Assembly: GCA_013824615.1 (NCBI GenBank)
Contig: PNOC01000010.1
Coordinates: forward strand, 1 to 64,000
Direction of reading: 5' to 3'
Source of the DNA: Thermodesulfovibrio sp.
GTDB taxonomy: Bacteria; Nitrospirota; Thermodesulfovibrionia; Thermodesulfovibrionales; UBA6898
DNA length: 64,000 nt
Part shown: one piece after another, positions 27,420 through 35,250 of the stretch
Layout of the letters: every line of letters starts with the position of its first letter
Position numbering within the stretch: the stretch's first letter is position 1
The notes under the pieces: model-generated
The model's input: only the letters and a program-made list of their open reading frames with translations
Told to the model about the DNA's origin: nothing
The model's database searches: none
Made by a program: the position numbers and the translations under genes

Positions 27420-27932
27420 TTAATTTGGTTCAGCCAGAATGGAGCGCACTGTTGCCAAAGTCATCATAAGCGTCATCGGCTGAAACGGTGACTCTACGAA
27501 ACCTCGCGAAAGATAGAAACGCCTGGCCTGTTCCGACAACGCATGAACCATGAGTGCGAATATGCCCGCATCGCCGGAGACTTTGACGGCGCGAATCATG
27601 GCATCGCGGAGCAGCGCGCTGCCAAGGCCTTGGTTGTGATAACGCCGGTCAATCGCCAACCTGCCAAGCACCAGCACCGGCAGTGGATCAGGCATATTGC
27701 GCCTCAGTGCCTTAGTGACCAATTCATGTCTGATTGCCCCTGCCGACAAGCTGTAATAGCCGGCAACATCCGCACCGTGGCAAATGACAAAGCACCGTGA
27801 GGCTCCTGAAGCATGGTTCTTGAGCGCCCGCTTTTTCAGCCATTCATCCAGTGACGGCTCCCCGCATTCAAAACCTTCAAGGACATGATCGGCTGAAATT
27901 GGTGACGGGCGCGTTAGAACAAAGGCTGTCAT
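27420..27932 (-). CDS. GNAT acetyltransferase toxin (TacT-like)
   Basis: TacT-type toxins acetylate the amino group of aminoacyl-tRNA and stop translation. The 170-residue protein begins with the family-typical FECGEPSLDEWLKKRA and has SGASRCFV, LGRLAIDRRYHNQGLGSALLRDA (the acetyl-CoA loop, with the Q/R-x-x-G-x-G/A motif) and FYLSRGFVESP at the end. It overlaps its antitoxin gene by 4 bases. Active-site residues appear intact. Confidence 0.9.
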   Translation of the reverse strand: MTAFVLTRPSPISADHVLEGFECGEPSLDEWLKKRALKNHASGASRCFVICHGADVAGYYSLSAGAIRHELVTKALRRNMPDPLPVLVLGRLAIDRRYHNQGLGSALLRDAMIRAVKVSGDAGIFALMVHALSEQARRFYLSRGFVESPFQPMTLMMTLATVRSILAEPN

Positions 27933-28210
27933 TTGTCCCAGGGAGCTTTCGTTTTGAGCAACCGGCGCAGCTTGTCGGTCGGCGGCAACGGCTGGTCAAG
28001 CATCGCCTGAAACTTGGCGAAGGTTCCAGCATTGACCGTGAAAAAGGCCTGGTCAAGCAGCACATCTTCTGCTTCACGACAGGCAGCGCCGAGCATAAAA
28101 TCTGACCGGCTGCGGCCAAGCCGTTCGGCGGCCTGGTCGATGAGATCGCGTTGTTCCGCTTTGGCGCGTATGTTGATGGATACAGATTCCTTCCTTTGTG
28201 CGTGTGCCAT
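27929..28210 (-). CDS. DUF1778 ribbon-helix-helix antitoxin (TacA-like)
   Basis: The 93-residue protein begins with a ribbon-helix-helix DNA-binding part (ESVSINIRAKAEQRDLIDQAAERLGRSRSDFM) and ends with a C-terminal tail that would wrap the GNAT toxin. Gene order antitoxin-toxin with a 4-base overlap is standard for TacA/TacT modules. GGAGG-like sequence (AGGAGGTGTCC) precedes the ATG. It should repress its own promoter through the palindromes just upstream. Confidence 0.9.
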   Translation of the reverse strand: MAHAQRKESVSINIRAKAEQRDLIDQAAERLGRSRSDFMLGAACREAEDVLLDQAFFTVNAGTFAKFQAMLDQPLPPTDKLRRLLKTKAPWDK

Positions 28211-28232
28211 AGGACACCTCCTTATACACTTT

Positions 28233-28267
28233 TACAATACATTGTTGTATAGAATACTTCAATACAA
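28233..28267 (-). promoter_or_regulatory. operator palindromes of the TacA/TacT module
   Basis: TACAA (28233-28237) and TTGTA (28245-28249) form one inverted repeat, and TTGTAT (28245-28250) pairs with ATACAA (28262-28267) as a second, sharing the middle arm. Overlapping short palindromes directly upstream of a ribbon-helix-helix antitoxin gene are the usual operator arrangement. Confidence 0.6.
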
Positions 28268-28718
28268 AGGTTAAGACTACCAAACCCTTGCGCTCCCTGC
28301 TGGAAGCCCGGTCATAGATAAGGGGGACGATGCACACTGCCCTGCGACAGACCAGAGAGGCGTGCCACACCCACAAGGCATCCATTGCGACATTGGAGCG
28401 CATGAGTTCGTGTCGCCGGTAACCGTTCTTTTGAGACGCAGCGTGAAATGCGCTTTTCGGAACGAAACTTGTCATTTTAAGGGAGGCCCCGGCGGCGTTC
28501 ACTATAATAGGAGGGAGTAATTCGCAAAGCCGGCAGAAAGGGTTTGTCGCGGCTTCGAGGTTTATCTTATCGCGAATTTAGAATTAATTGAAATGACGAC
28601 CTGAAGCCGTATTGCGTAAAAGGATGTTTCTTTCGGAGGGTACGTTGTCGTATTTATTTGGACACGCCATGATATAGGGAATCCCTACTTACCACAACAA
28701 CTTTTTTGTGAATAGGTG
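28268..28718. other. 451-base region without a recognisable gene
   Basis: Between the TA operator and the hypC stop codon I find no supported gene. The longest minus-strand frame (to 28502) has no ribosome binding site, runs through the operator and shows no familiar motif. GC-rich sequence (28280-28500) differs from the AT-rich part near 28560-28720. It may be remnant or imported DNA. Confidence 0.4.
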
Positions 28719-29012
28719 CTATATATTCCGAATTCTTTGGTTACCCGTACTATCCTGACAGGAATAGCCCTCTGCTGAATCGTCCTCTTTCTCGACATCC
28801 TCGATGATCTTTGATATCATCTGCAGCGCTTCCTGTGCAGCTTCCTGCTCGACCTTCTGGAGGGCAAAGCCTGCATGCACGAGGACATAATCGCCGATCC
28901 CGACTTCCTCGGGCATCAGCATGAGGTTAATCTCACGCCGGGCACCATAGACGTCCACCACCGCCCTGAGGTCATCGATCTGAACTATTCTTGAGGGTAT
29001 TGCAAGGCACAT
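28719..29012 (-). CDS. hypC: hydrogenase maturation chaperone HypC/HybG
   Basis: This small chaperone carries the Fe(CN)2CO unit with HypD and delivers it to the hydrogenase large subunit. The 97-residue protein starts MCLAIPSRI, with the essential Cys2, then has GARREINLMLMPE and GDYVLVHAGFALQKV, the HypC signature. A ~20-residue acidic tail extends past the usual end. It is the last gene of the hydrogenase operon, 13 bases after the maturation protease. hypABDEF are not in this window. Confidence 0.95.
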   Translation of the reverse strand: MCLAIPSRIVQIDDLRAVVDVYGARREINLMLMPEEVGIGDYVLVHAGFALQKVEQEAAQEALQMISKIIEDVEKEDDSAEGYSCQDSTGNQRIRNI

Positions 29013-29025
29013 GAATTAGTATAAC

Positions 29026-29544
29026 CTAAATTTTTCCCCAGATGCTCTCGGCCGCATCCGGATTATGCTCCCGTGGCGTCAGCGTCACGCCTATGCCTTC
29101 GAGGTCCGCCACGACTACCTCCAGGAGGTGCTCAAACCCTGCCCTCACTTCATCCGAGAACCCTATGCCCATCTGGATGGTCTTCGGCTCAATACCATAG
29201 AGGACCAGCTGCTTCGGCAGCTCTCCGGTGAGACAGGCAGAGGCAAGGAGGTCTGCAATGCCTATCTGATGAGGTGAAATGCGCGTCCTGAATTTAACAT
29301 GCACGTCCTCACCTTCCACTTTCAAAACCGTGCCCGGAGGCATACCCCCCTTAATGGCATCAATGATGAGCAGGTAATCCTTTCCTGATATATACGAGAG
29401 CAGCTCAATACCGGAGGTGCCCCCGTCCAGCAGTTCAACATTGTCCGGAAAGATATAGCGTTTCTGCAGTTCCTCAATGGCGCGGATACCGATACCCTCG
29501 TCCATCATCAGGATACTGCCTACACCAAGCACCATGATATTCAA
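29026..29544 (-). CDS. hybD: hydrogenase maturation protease (HybD/HyaD type)
   Basis: This endopeptidase removes the C-terminal peptide of the large subunit after nickel insertion. The 172-residue protein has GVGSILMMDEGIGIRAIEEL with the metal-binding Glu, DGGTSGIELL and IDAIKGG with the second acidic ligand, and SPHQIGIADLL with the histidine. It lies downstream of the large subunit but is separated from it by a strong terminator hairpin, so its expression is likely reduced relative to the structural genes. Confidence 0.95.
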   Translation of the reverse strand: MNIMVLGVGSILMMDEGIGIRAIEELQKRYIFPDNVELLDGGTSGIELLSYISGKDYLLIIDAIKGGMPPGTVLKVEGEDVHVKFRTRISPHQIGIADLLASACLTGELPKQLVLYGIEPKTIQMGIGFSDEVRAGFEHLLEVVVADLEGIGVTLTPREHNPDAAESIWGKI

Positions 29545-29587
29545 TACATCACCTCAACTGTTCTTTAAATTTACCAGTGAAAGATAA

Positions 29588-29621
29588 AAGGCCCCTCACC
29601 GGTTAAAAAGTGAGGGGCCTT
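29588..29621 (-). terminator. intrinsic terminator between large subunit and protease genes
   Basis: A 12-bp perfect stem, AAGGCCCCTCAC (29588-29599) with GTGAGGGGCCTT (29610-29621), encloses a 10-base loop. Read on the minus strand the hairpin is followed by a T-rich run (TTTTATCTTT). It sits inside the hydrogenase operon and would attenuate transcription into hybD and hypC. Confidence 0.88.
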
Positions 29622-29638
29622 CAGATAACCAGAAATAC

Positions 29639-31339
29639 TTATACTGCCTTTACTTTCACAATTTCGTTCTTGTCCTTGTCGATCACATGGATTGCGCAGG
29701 CAAGACACGGATCAAAGGAATGGACGGTACGCAACACTTCAAGCGGCTTCTCAGGATCATTGACCGGAGTGCCTATAAGTGAAGCCTCATAAGGCCCAAG
29801 GGCATCCTGGCTGTTTCTCGGCCCGGCATTCCATGTAGAGGGAACCACAGCCTGATAATTCTTTATCTTGCCGTCCTTGATCACGATCCAGTGAGACAGA
29901 ATACCACGCGGCGCCTCATGGAACCCAAAACCTCTCTGCTCGCCTGACGGAAACGTCGGCGGGTTGAATGTGGTCACATCTCCCTTGGCTATGTTTTCGA
30001 CCAGGGCCTGCCACTGGTTCTTCAGCGTGTCATAAAGAACGGCAGCCCTTATCGAACGGGCCCCGATTCTTCCGATCGTTGAATGCAGTGCAGAAATTCC
30101 GACCTTGGTCCCGGCCAGAGCGCTTATGGTATCGAGCATCTTCGTGGCATACTTTTTTGTAGGCTCGTGTCCGGCGGCGAACATGCAGAGCACGTTAGCC
30201 AGAGGTCCCACCTGTGCCGGTTTCCCCTTGAAAGTCGGAGACTTGACCCAGGAGTATTTACCTTTGTCCTGGAAATCGGTATATTTCGGTACGGTCTCCC
30301 CTTCCCAGGGATGCCTGTCCCAGTCGCCGTCATACCAGGAATGTTTGATGCTCTCTTTGACATTGTCCTTGAAAAAAGCATCCTGATAACTCTTGATCGG
30401 CTGGAACTTGCTGACATCGCCGTCAGGGATATAGCCGCCAGGCAGGGCAAAGGTAGTCCCTTTGGTATCCAGAGGCATATCCGGCGCGGAAAGGTAATTG
30501 GTCACGCCTTTGCCATGTCCGGTCCAGTCAGCATAAAACGCCGCAACCGCTGCAGTATCAACCAGCAGAACATTTTCCACAAAATCTCCGGCCTTGTCGA
30601 TGAGTGTCTTGATGTAATAGAGCCTCTCCATGTTCAGGGTCGACTGGCTGTCGAGGTTAATGGCATTGGCAACACCGCCGACCGCCACATTCTGTATGTG
30701 AGGGGTCTTGGAGCCGAGGATGGCCACCACCTTGTTGATTTCGCGCTGCTGTTCGAGCGCCTGCAGGTAGTGGTGAGCTGCCAGCATATTGACTTCAGGC
30801 GCCAGCTTCATAGCCGGATGTCCCCAGTACCCGCTCCCGTAGATGCCGAGCTGGCCTGAGCCGACAAAGGTCTTCAGCCTCTCCTGTGAGGCCTTCACCG
30901 CATCATAACTATTGCCGTGCCATGAAGAGAGCTTCTGGCCAAGATTTGCCGTAGCACGCGGGTCAGCCTTAAGTGCAGAAACAATATCTACCCAGTCGAG
31001 AGCTGCCAGGTGATAGAAGTGAACAATATGGTCATGAGTCGCGTGTGCACCCATCATCAGATTCCTGATGTACTGAGCGTTAAGCGGGATCTCCATGTTG
31101 AGAGCATTTTCTACCGAACGCACTGAAGCCAGTGCGTGGACGGTCGTTCAGACCCCGCAGAAGCGCTGCGTGAAGATCCAGGCATCCCTCGGGTCGCGGC
31201 CCTTCAGGATCGTCTCGATGCCACGCCACATCTGGCCCGATGACCAGGCGTTGGTGACCTTGCCCCCTTCTATCTCACAGTCTATCCGGAGGTGTCCCTC
31301 TATTCTGGTAATCGGATCAATTGTAATTCTTTTTGCCAT
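29639..31339 (-). CDS. hybC: [NiFe] hydrogenase large subunit with predicted selenocysteine (UGA at codon 64)
   Basis: This is the catalytic subunit of a periplasmic group 1, Hyb-type uptake hydrogenase, 566 residues if TGA at 31150-31148 is read as selenocysteine. The first 63 codons and the rest lie in the same frame with no shift. The N-terminal signature RGIE-x15-QR-x-CGV is complete, and TGA falls exactly at the second Cys of CGVC, followed by [10 protein letters not shown] as in homologues. The C-terminal motif DPCLACAIH keeps both cysteines, with a 15-residue tail for cleavage after His. A SECIS-like hairpin follows the TGA. Alternatives are a point-mutated gene or a base error. Neighbours are the small subunit, HybA and HybB. 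Confidence 0.85.
31113..31144 (-). promoter_or_regulatory. putative bacterial SECIS element for the hybC UGA
   Basis: On the minus-strand mRNA, ACGCACUG and CAGUGCGU form a perfect 8-bp stem with tetraloop GCUU, extended by an outer ACCG/CGGU stem across a small internal loop (UCC opposite U). The loop begins 18 bases after the UGA with G as its first base, within the 16-37 base distance and G-in-loop rule described for bacterial SECIS elements. The stem is built from the conserved HALASVR codons. Confidence 0.75.
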
Positions 31340-31358
31340 TCTGTCCTCCTCCTGTCAT

Positions 31359-32495
31359 TTATGCGTGCCGCATGCCCGAAAGCACTGGCATCTTTTTAAC
31401 GAATATCATATAGGCCATAATTTCGAGAGAGATCACACCAAGAGTGATCATGATCTCTGAAAACGACGGAAAATACTGCCAGCCTGCCCCAGGGTCAAAT
31501 CCTATCAGGAAGGCATTAAAGCGATAGACCGAGCCTGCCAGCAGGAGGCATCCGGCAGAAATAAAGAGCTGCCGGTTCCTGCTCCTGTTTTCCGGAGAAA
31601 ACAGGATTACTGCAGGTATGATATAAAGAATATTTTCGATGATAAACATTATTGCCTTGAGGTCAAAAGCAAATACAAGTCCGATTTTGCCCCCGATAAG
31701 GATATCGGCAAAGCGTACAACAAGATAGATCGCAATAAGCACCGGAATAAGACCAGCGAGCTTCGAAAGTATAGGGGTCTCTATCTCGCGTCTGAAGCCG
31801 ACAGAGGATATGATTGACTCAAAAATAACAATCGCAAAGCCCATCGTAATGGCAGAAATGAGAAACAACAGCGGCAGAAAACCGGTATGCCATAGCGGGG
31901 AGACCTTCTTCCCGGCTATGAGAAGCAGTGAGCCGAGAGAAGACTGATGCATCGTCGGCAGCAGAATCCCGATTGCGATGAAGATGAACATTACCCTGTT
32001 TAGTGCTTTCTTCAGCCCCTTTGCCTGGATCCACTCGGCCAGGGTCGGGGAAAACTCCATCCATAGGACGCCGATATAGAGTGAAACGCAGAGGGCGACC
32101 TCGAACATGACCGAATTTAACTGAAAATATTTAGGCAGAAACAGGTTGTATGCCTGCCAGTACCGGCCGATATCAAACATGACCGAAAAGCCTGCCAGAG
32201 TATACCCGAACATACTGGCGAGCAGGGCAGGTTTCACCAGGGGGTGATACTCCCCCTTGTTGAAGATATAGACCAGGAGTGCCATGGAGTATCCTCCGCA
32301 GGCAATTGCAGTCCCGGTCACCACGTCATACGCAATCCAGATGCCCCATGGATATCCGTCGCTCAAATTCGAGACTGCGCCTATGCCGTAGATAAAGCGC
32401 TTCACCAGCAGCACCGCGGCGATAGCAAAAAAGAAGGCGCAGACCAGGAACGGTTTGGTGATTATCTTGCCACCTAAGGGTTTGCTTTCTGTCAT
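31359..32495 (-). CDS. hybB: HybB-like membrane subunit of the hydrogenase (NrfD family)
   Basis: This integral membrane subunit passes electrons from the HybA ferredoxin to quinone. The 378-residue protein (from ATG32495, preceded by GAGGGAGACG) has about ten hydrophobic helices and NrfD/PsrC-family sequence such as GYPWGIWIAYDVVTGTAIACGG near the start and LPTMHQSSLGSLLL in the middle. An 18-residue upstream extension is open but lacks a ribosome binding site. It lies between hybA and hybC, in hyb operon order. Confidence 0.93.
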   Translation of the reverse strand: MTESKPLGGKIITKPFLVCAFFFAIAAVLLVKRFIYGIGAVSNLSDGYPWGIWIAYDVVTGTAIACGGYSMALLVYIFNKGEYHPLVKPALLASMFGYTLAGFSVMFDIGRYWQAYNLFLPKYFQLNSVMFEVALCVSLYIGVLWMEFSPTLAEWIQAKGLKKALNRVMFIFIAIGILLPTMHQSSLGSLLLIAGKKVSPLWHTGFLPLLFLISAITMGFAIVIFESIISSVGFRREIETPILSKLAGLIPVLIAIYLVVRFADILIGGKIGLVFAFDLKAIMFIIENILYIIPAVILFSPENRSRNRQLFISAGCLLLAGSVYRFNAFLIGFDPGAGWQYFPSFSEIMITLGVISLEIMAYMIFVKKMPVLSGMRHA

Positions 32496-32511
32496 ATCGT
32501 CTCCCTCATAG

Positions 32512-33465
32512 TTATTCGTCACTCTTGTTCGTATTTTTATATGCAGCAAAAAGGAGTCCTGCCAGAAGGACGCCTGGTCCGATCATGCCCTTGTATACCG
32601 TATGCTGAATGTTCTCGGAAAAAGCGGCGTCAGATTTTTCATCAAGGGCAGGCATACCCAGTTTTTCGAAGGGCACGGCAGCAAGCATCAGCACCTGGCT
32701 TCCGCCACCCTCTTTCTCCCCGTAAATCCTCGGCAGATATTTCGCCACCGGCCGGTAAGAGACCTGAGCAGACTTGATATGTGCAACCGGATAGTTATAG
32801 TATTCGCCCGGCTTGAGCGTCAGCCGCTTCTGCGCCTCAGCCAGCAGATCAGAAACCTTGCCAAAGACCGAGGCCCCGGTAGGACAGAACTCGCAGCAGG
32901 CCGAATACTTATTGTCCTTGAAACGGTGATCGCAGAGCTGACATTTCCGTATCTGAGGGAATGGCTTGTCGAACTCGAACTTCGGGATATTGTAGGGACA
33001 GGCAAGCTGGCAGTAACGGCAGCCGATACAGGCACCCTTATCGTAGGAAACAACTCCGGTCTGTGCGTGCTTCTTCAAGGCAGACACCGGACAGGCCGAA
33101 ACGCAGGCAGGATCAACACAGTGCATGCAGTGCCTCTTGATAAAAGAGTACCCGTCAGTTTCGCTGTCCTTGTTAAGAGCAGTTCCGGTGGCATATACCT
33201 TAATTATATTGAGCGTCTTCGACGAAAGATCAACCGGGTCGTCCCAGACAGAATTCGGCGTGGAATGTTCAACCGGCATTTCATTATGCTGTTTGCAGGC
33301 TGTCTGGCAGGCCCTGCAGCCGATGCAGGCCGTCGCATCGTAGAGCATTCCGACAGCCTCAGGAGAAAGCTTTTTGGGCTCCCGGGCCATCGCGGGCACA
33401 CCTCCTGCCAGCAGCAGCCCTCCCCCGGCAGCAATCTTAAGGAAATTTCTTCTTTTTATGTCCAT
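32512..33465 (-). CDS. hybA: HybA-like periplasmic ferredoxin subunit
   Basis: This iron-sulphur protein carries electrons from the small subunit to HybB. The N-terminus KRRNFLK followed by a hydrophobic glycine-rich stretch is a twin-arginine signal. Sixteen cysteines fall in four groups (CIGCRACQTAC, CMHCVDPACVSACP, CIGCRYCQLACP and CQLC...CCEFCP), enough for four [4Fe-4S] clusters. A C-terminal hydrophobic helix (about residues 293-308) anchors it. The length of 317 residues matches HybA. Confidence 0.93.
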   Translation of the reverse strand: MDIKRRNFLKIAAGGGLLLAGGVPAMAREPKKLSPEAVGMLYDATACIGCRACQTACKQHNEMPVEHSTPNSVWDDPVDLSSKTLNIIKVYATGTALNKDSETDGYSFIKRHCMHCVDPACVSACPVSALKKHAQTGVVSYDKGACIGCRYCQLACPYNIPKFEFDKPFPQIRKCQLCDHRFKDNKYSACCEFCPTGASVFGKVSDLLAEAQKRLTLKPGEYYNYPVAHIKSAQVSYRPVAKYLPRIYGEKEGGGSQVLMLAAVPFEKLGMPALDEKSDAAFSENIQHTVYKGMIGPGVLLAGLLFAAYKNTNKSDE

Positions 33466-33468
33466 GGC

Positions 33469-34608
33469 CTATTTCTCCCTGGATCCTGATTTTCCCTGTT
33501 CTTCGTCCTCTTTTCCCAGTTTTTTGGAAGTTACCGCGCTGGCCCCCAGGGCAGCTCCGGCAATACCTGCAGCAACAGCCACACCCGCAATGGTAAGACC
33601 ATGGCCCCTCTTTTCGTCAACTCTGGGCAGGATACTCGGCGGGGTGAAATATTTCGGGCTTGCCGGTGAATGCAGAGGTTTTGTAAACCCGACGCCCTTC
33701 TCCGTGCAACCGAAACAGGGGTGGCCGGTACCGACCGGCCAGGCTCCTGAGCCGACATCATTAAAAAGCTGTGTCGGGCAGTTCGCAAATGTTTCAGGCC
33801 CCTTGCAGCCGAGTTTATAAAGACAATATCCCTTTCTGTGGCCATCATCACCGAACTGAAGGGCAAACCTGCCTGCGTCGAAGTGGGGTCTGCGTTCGCA
33901 GTTTTCATGGATCAGGCGGCCGTAGGCAAATTTCGGCCGGGCCTGTTCATCCAGCTCAGGCAGCTTCTTGAAGGTAAGAAAATAGAGTACGGTTGAGAGA
34001 AAATTATAAGGATTTGGCGGGCAGCCAGGGATATTCACGCAGGGGGTCTTGATCCCTTTGCTCTTGAATATTTCATGAACCGCGGTAGCGCCTGTAGGAT
34101 TGGGATCAGCCGAAGGAAGTCCGCCCCAGGAAGCGCAGGATCCGATTGCTATAACAGCTGCCGCCTGCGTGCTCATCTCCTCGAGAAGTGCAAGCGCTGT
34201 CTTGCCGCCGATCTTGCAGTAGATGCCATTGTCCTTAACCGGGATAGATCCATCGACCACAAGGATATATTTCCCCTTGTTTTCTTTCATCGACTTCTGA
34301 CGCCATTCCTCAGCCTGCTTCCCGGAACCGGCAAGCAGCGTTTCATGATATTCAAGAGATATAAGCTCCAGAATCAGTTTTTCGAGGGAGGGATGGCTTG
34401 TTCTGAGCAGAGATTCCGTGCAGCCGGTGCACTCCTGGGCAGAAAGCCATAAAACGGGAGGTCTCTTCTGGGTAACGACTGCCTCGGCAATCTGGTCGCC
34501 CATGCCCGGCATACCCAGGGTTGCTGCCACCGCGCTGCAGAATTTGATAAAGTCCCTTCGCGATACCCCCGAAACAGGACTGCCATCAGTAATTTCTTCT
34601 AGTTGCAT
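33469..34608 (-). CDS. hybO: [NiFe] hydrogenase small subunit (HybO type)
   Basis: This is the electron-transfer subunit with three iron-sulphur clusters. The twin-arginine motif SRRDFIKFC is near residue 17. The proximal cluster ligands are in ECTGCTESLL, GSCASWGG and PGCPPNP; the distal set includes HENCERR, GYCLYKLGC and ANCPTQ, and the medial set includes GHPCFGCTE. The extra cysteines of oxygen-tolerant enzymes are absent from the proximal site (CTGCTE). A C-terminal transmembrane helix (about residues 340-358) is present. It is the first gene of the operon, with GGGAGG upstream of its ATG. Confidence 0.95.
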   Translation of the reverse strand: MQLEEITDGSPVSGVSRRDFIKFCSAVAATLGMPGMGDQIAEAVVTQKRPPVLWLSAQECTGCTESLLRTSHPSLEKLILELISLEYHETLLAGSGKQAEEWRQKSMKENKGKYILVVDGSIPVKDNGIYCKIGGKTALALLEEMSTQAAAVIAIGSCASWGGLPSADPNPTGATAVHEIFKSKGIKTPCVNIPGCPPNPYNFLSTVLYFLTFKKLPELDEQARPKFAYGRLIHENCERRPHFDAGRFALQFGDDGHRKGYCLYKLGCKGPETFANCPTQLFNDVGSGAWPVGTGHPCFGCTEKGVGFTKPLHSPASPKYFTPPSILPRVDEKRGHGLTIAGVAVAAGIAGAALGASAVTSKKLGKEDEEQGKSGSREK

Positions 34609-34872
34609 ACTTACCTCCCTGGCTTTAAATTAATAGCGTTAAATTATTTATGAATAAAATAAACTTATAAATATATAAAATAATATGAAACTGAGGTCGA
34701 AATGTCAAGCTATATTTTTATTCATAAGTATCTATTTAATCAGAATTATCAGGGCGTTTTGCCCATGCTCTCACCCCTGACCAGAGATTGGCATCAACGC
34801 TAAAGTTTTATACCAGAACAGCCGATAATAAACTAAATAGAGTCTATGTATAAACTGCCATTTTAGTTTTGG
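34609..34872. other. AT-rich upstream region of the hydrogenase operon
   Basis: This is the first part of the 380-base gap between the hydrogenase small subunit gene and the YjfB-like gene; the rest is the repeat at 34873-34946 and a short spacer. It is strongly AT-rich near 34640-34740 and should contain the hydrogenase promoter on the minus strand, but I cannot place -35/-10 hexamers or a regulator box with confidence. The string TTTTATACCAGAAC near 34806 recurs near 40545. Confidence 0.4.
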
Positions 34873-34946
34873 CTGTCATTCTCGCGAAGGCGGGAATCCA
34901 TTGTTTTCAAGAAGTACTGGATCCCCGGGTCAAGCCCGAGGATGAC
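34873..34946. repeat. dispersed two-arm palindromic repeat
   Basis: One arm, CTGTCATTCTCGCGAAGG continuing to GGAATCCA, is followed by a spacer and a second arm, CTGGATCCCCGGGTCAAG continuing to GAGGATGACG. The arms have opposite orientation (GTCATTC...GGAATCCA versus TGGATCC...GATGAC), so the unit is roughly palindromic. Related copies are at 16108-16138 (one arm) and 38446-38522 (both arms, diverged). Confidence 0.75.
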
Positions 34947-34988
34947 GACTTCTTAATTTATACACAGACACTAAGTCAGGGTTATACT

Positions 34989-35183
34989 ATGAACGAAATA
35001 AGCATGATAACAGCAGCCTTAAGCGCCCAACAATCAGCCACGCAGACTAAAATCGCCATGGCAGTGCTGAAAAATGCCCTGCAGGCAGACCAGGCAATCG
35101 CCCAAATCCTTATGGAAAGCATTAAGGCCGGAGAGACCGTAATAAATTCCTCCGGGTCAGGCAGTATCGATCTCTACGTATAA
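34989..35183 (+). CDS. YjfB-like small protein
   Basis: From ATG34989 the frame encodes 64 residues resembling the YjfB family (putative motility protein): a short helix-forming sequence with ALSAQQSATQTKIAMAVLKNAL and ending GSGSIDLYV. The longer open frame upstream is translated repeat sequence and not part of the gene. No strong ribosome binding site is seen. YjfB members have no proven biochemical role, and no flagellar gene is adjacent. Confidence 0.7.
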   Translation: MNEISMITAALSAQQSATQTKIAMAVLKNALQADQAIAQILMESIKAGETVINSSGSGSIDLYV

Positions 35184-35250
35184 TATATTCTTTAACAACA
35201 AATAGCTAGCATACGTGTATTAATGTATTACTTTATGTTCAAAGGACTAT

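Noticed and set aside
28074-28502. Minus-strand 142-residue frame upstream of the TacA-like gene
   Set aside because: It reads through the operator and the antitoxin gene in another frame and has no translation signal.
30083-30859. Plus-strand frame opposite hybC
   Set aside because: It lies wholly within the hydrogenase coding sequence in the opposite direction and carries no recognisable feature.
31148-31339. A separate 63-residue gene preceding a shorter hydrogenase large subunit
   Set aside because: It is the N-terminal part of the large subunit in the same frame, ending at the TGA in a conserved motif. Two separate genes would leave both parts non-functional.
32602-33489. Plus-strand frame opposite hybA
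   Set aside because: It is antisense to an intact four-cluster ferredoxin gene, with low-complexity composition and no motif.
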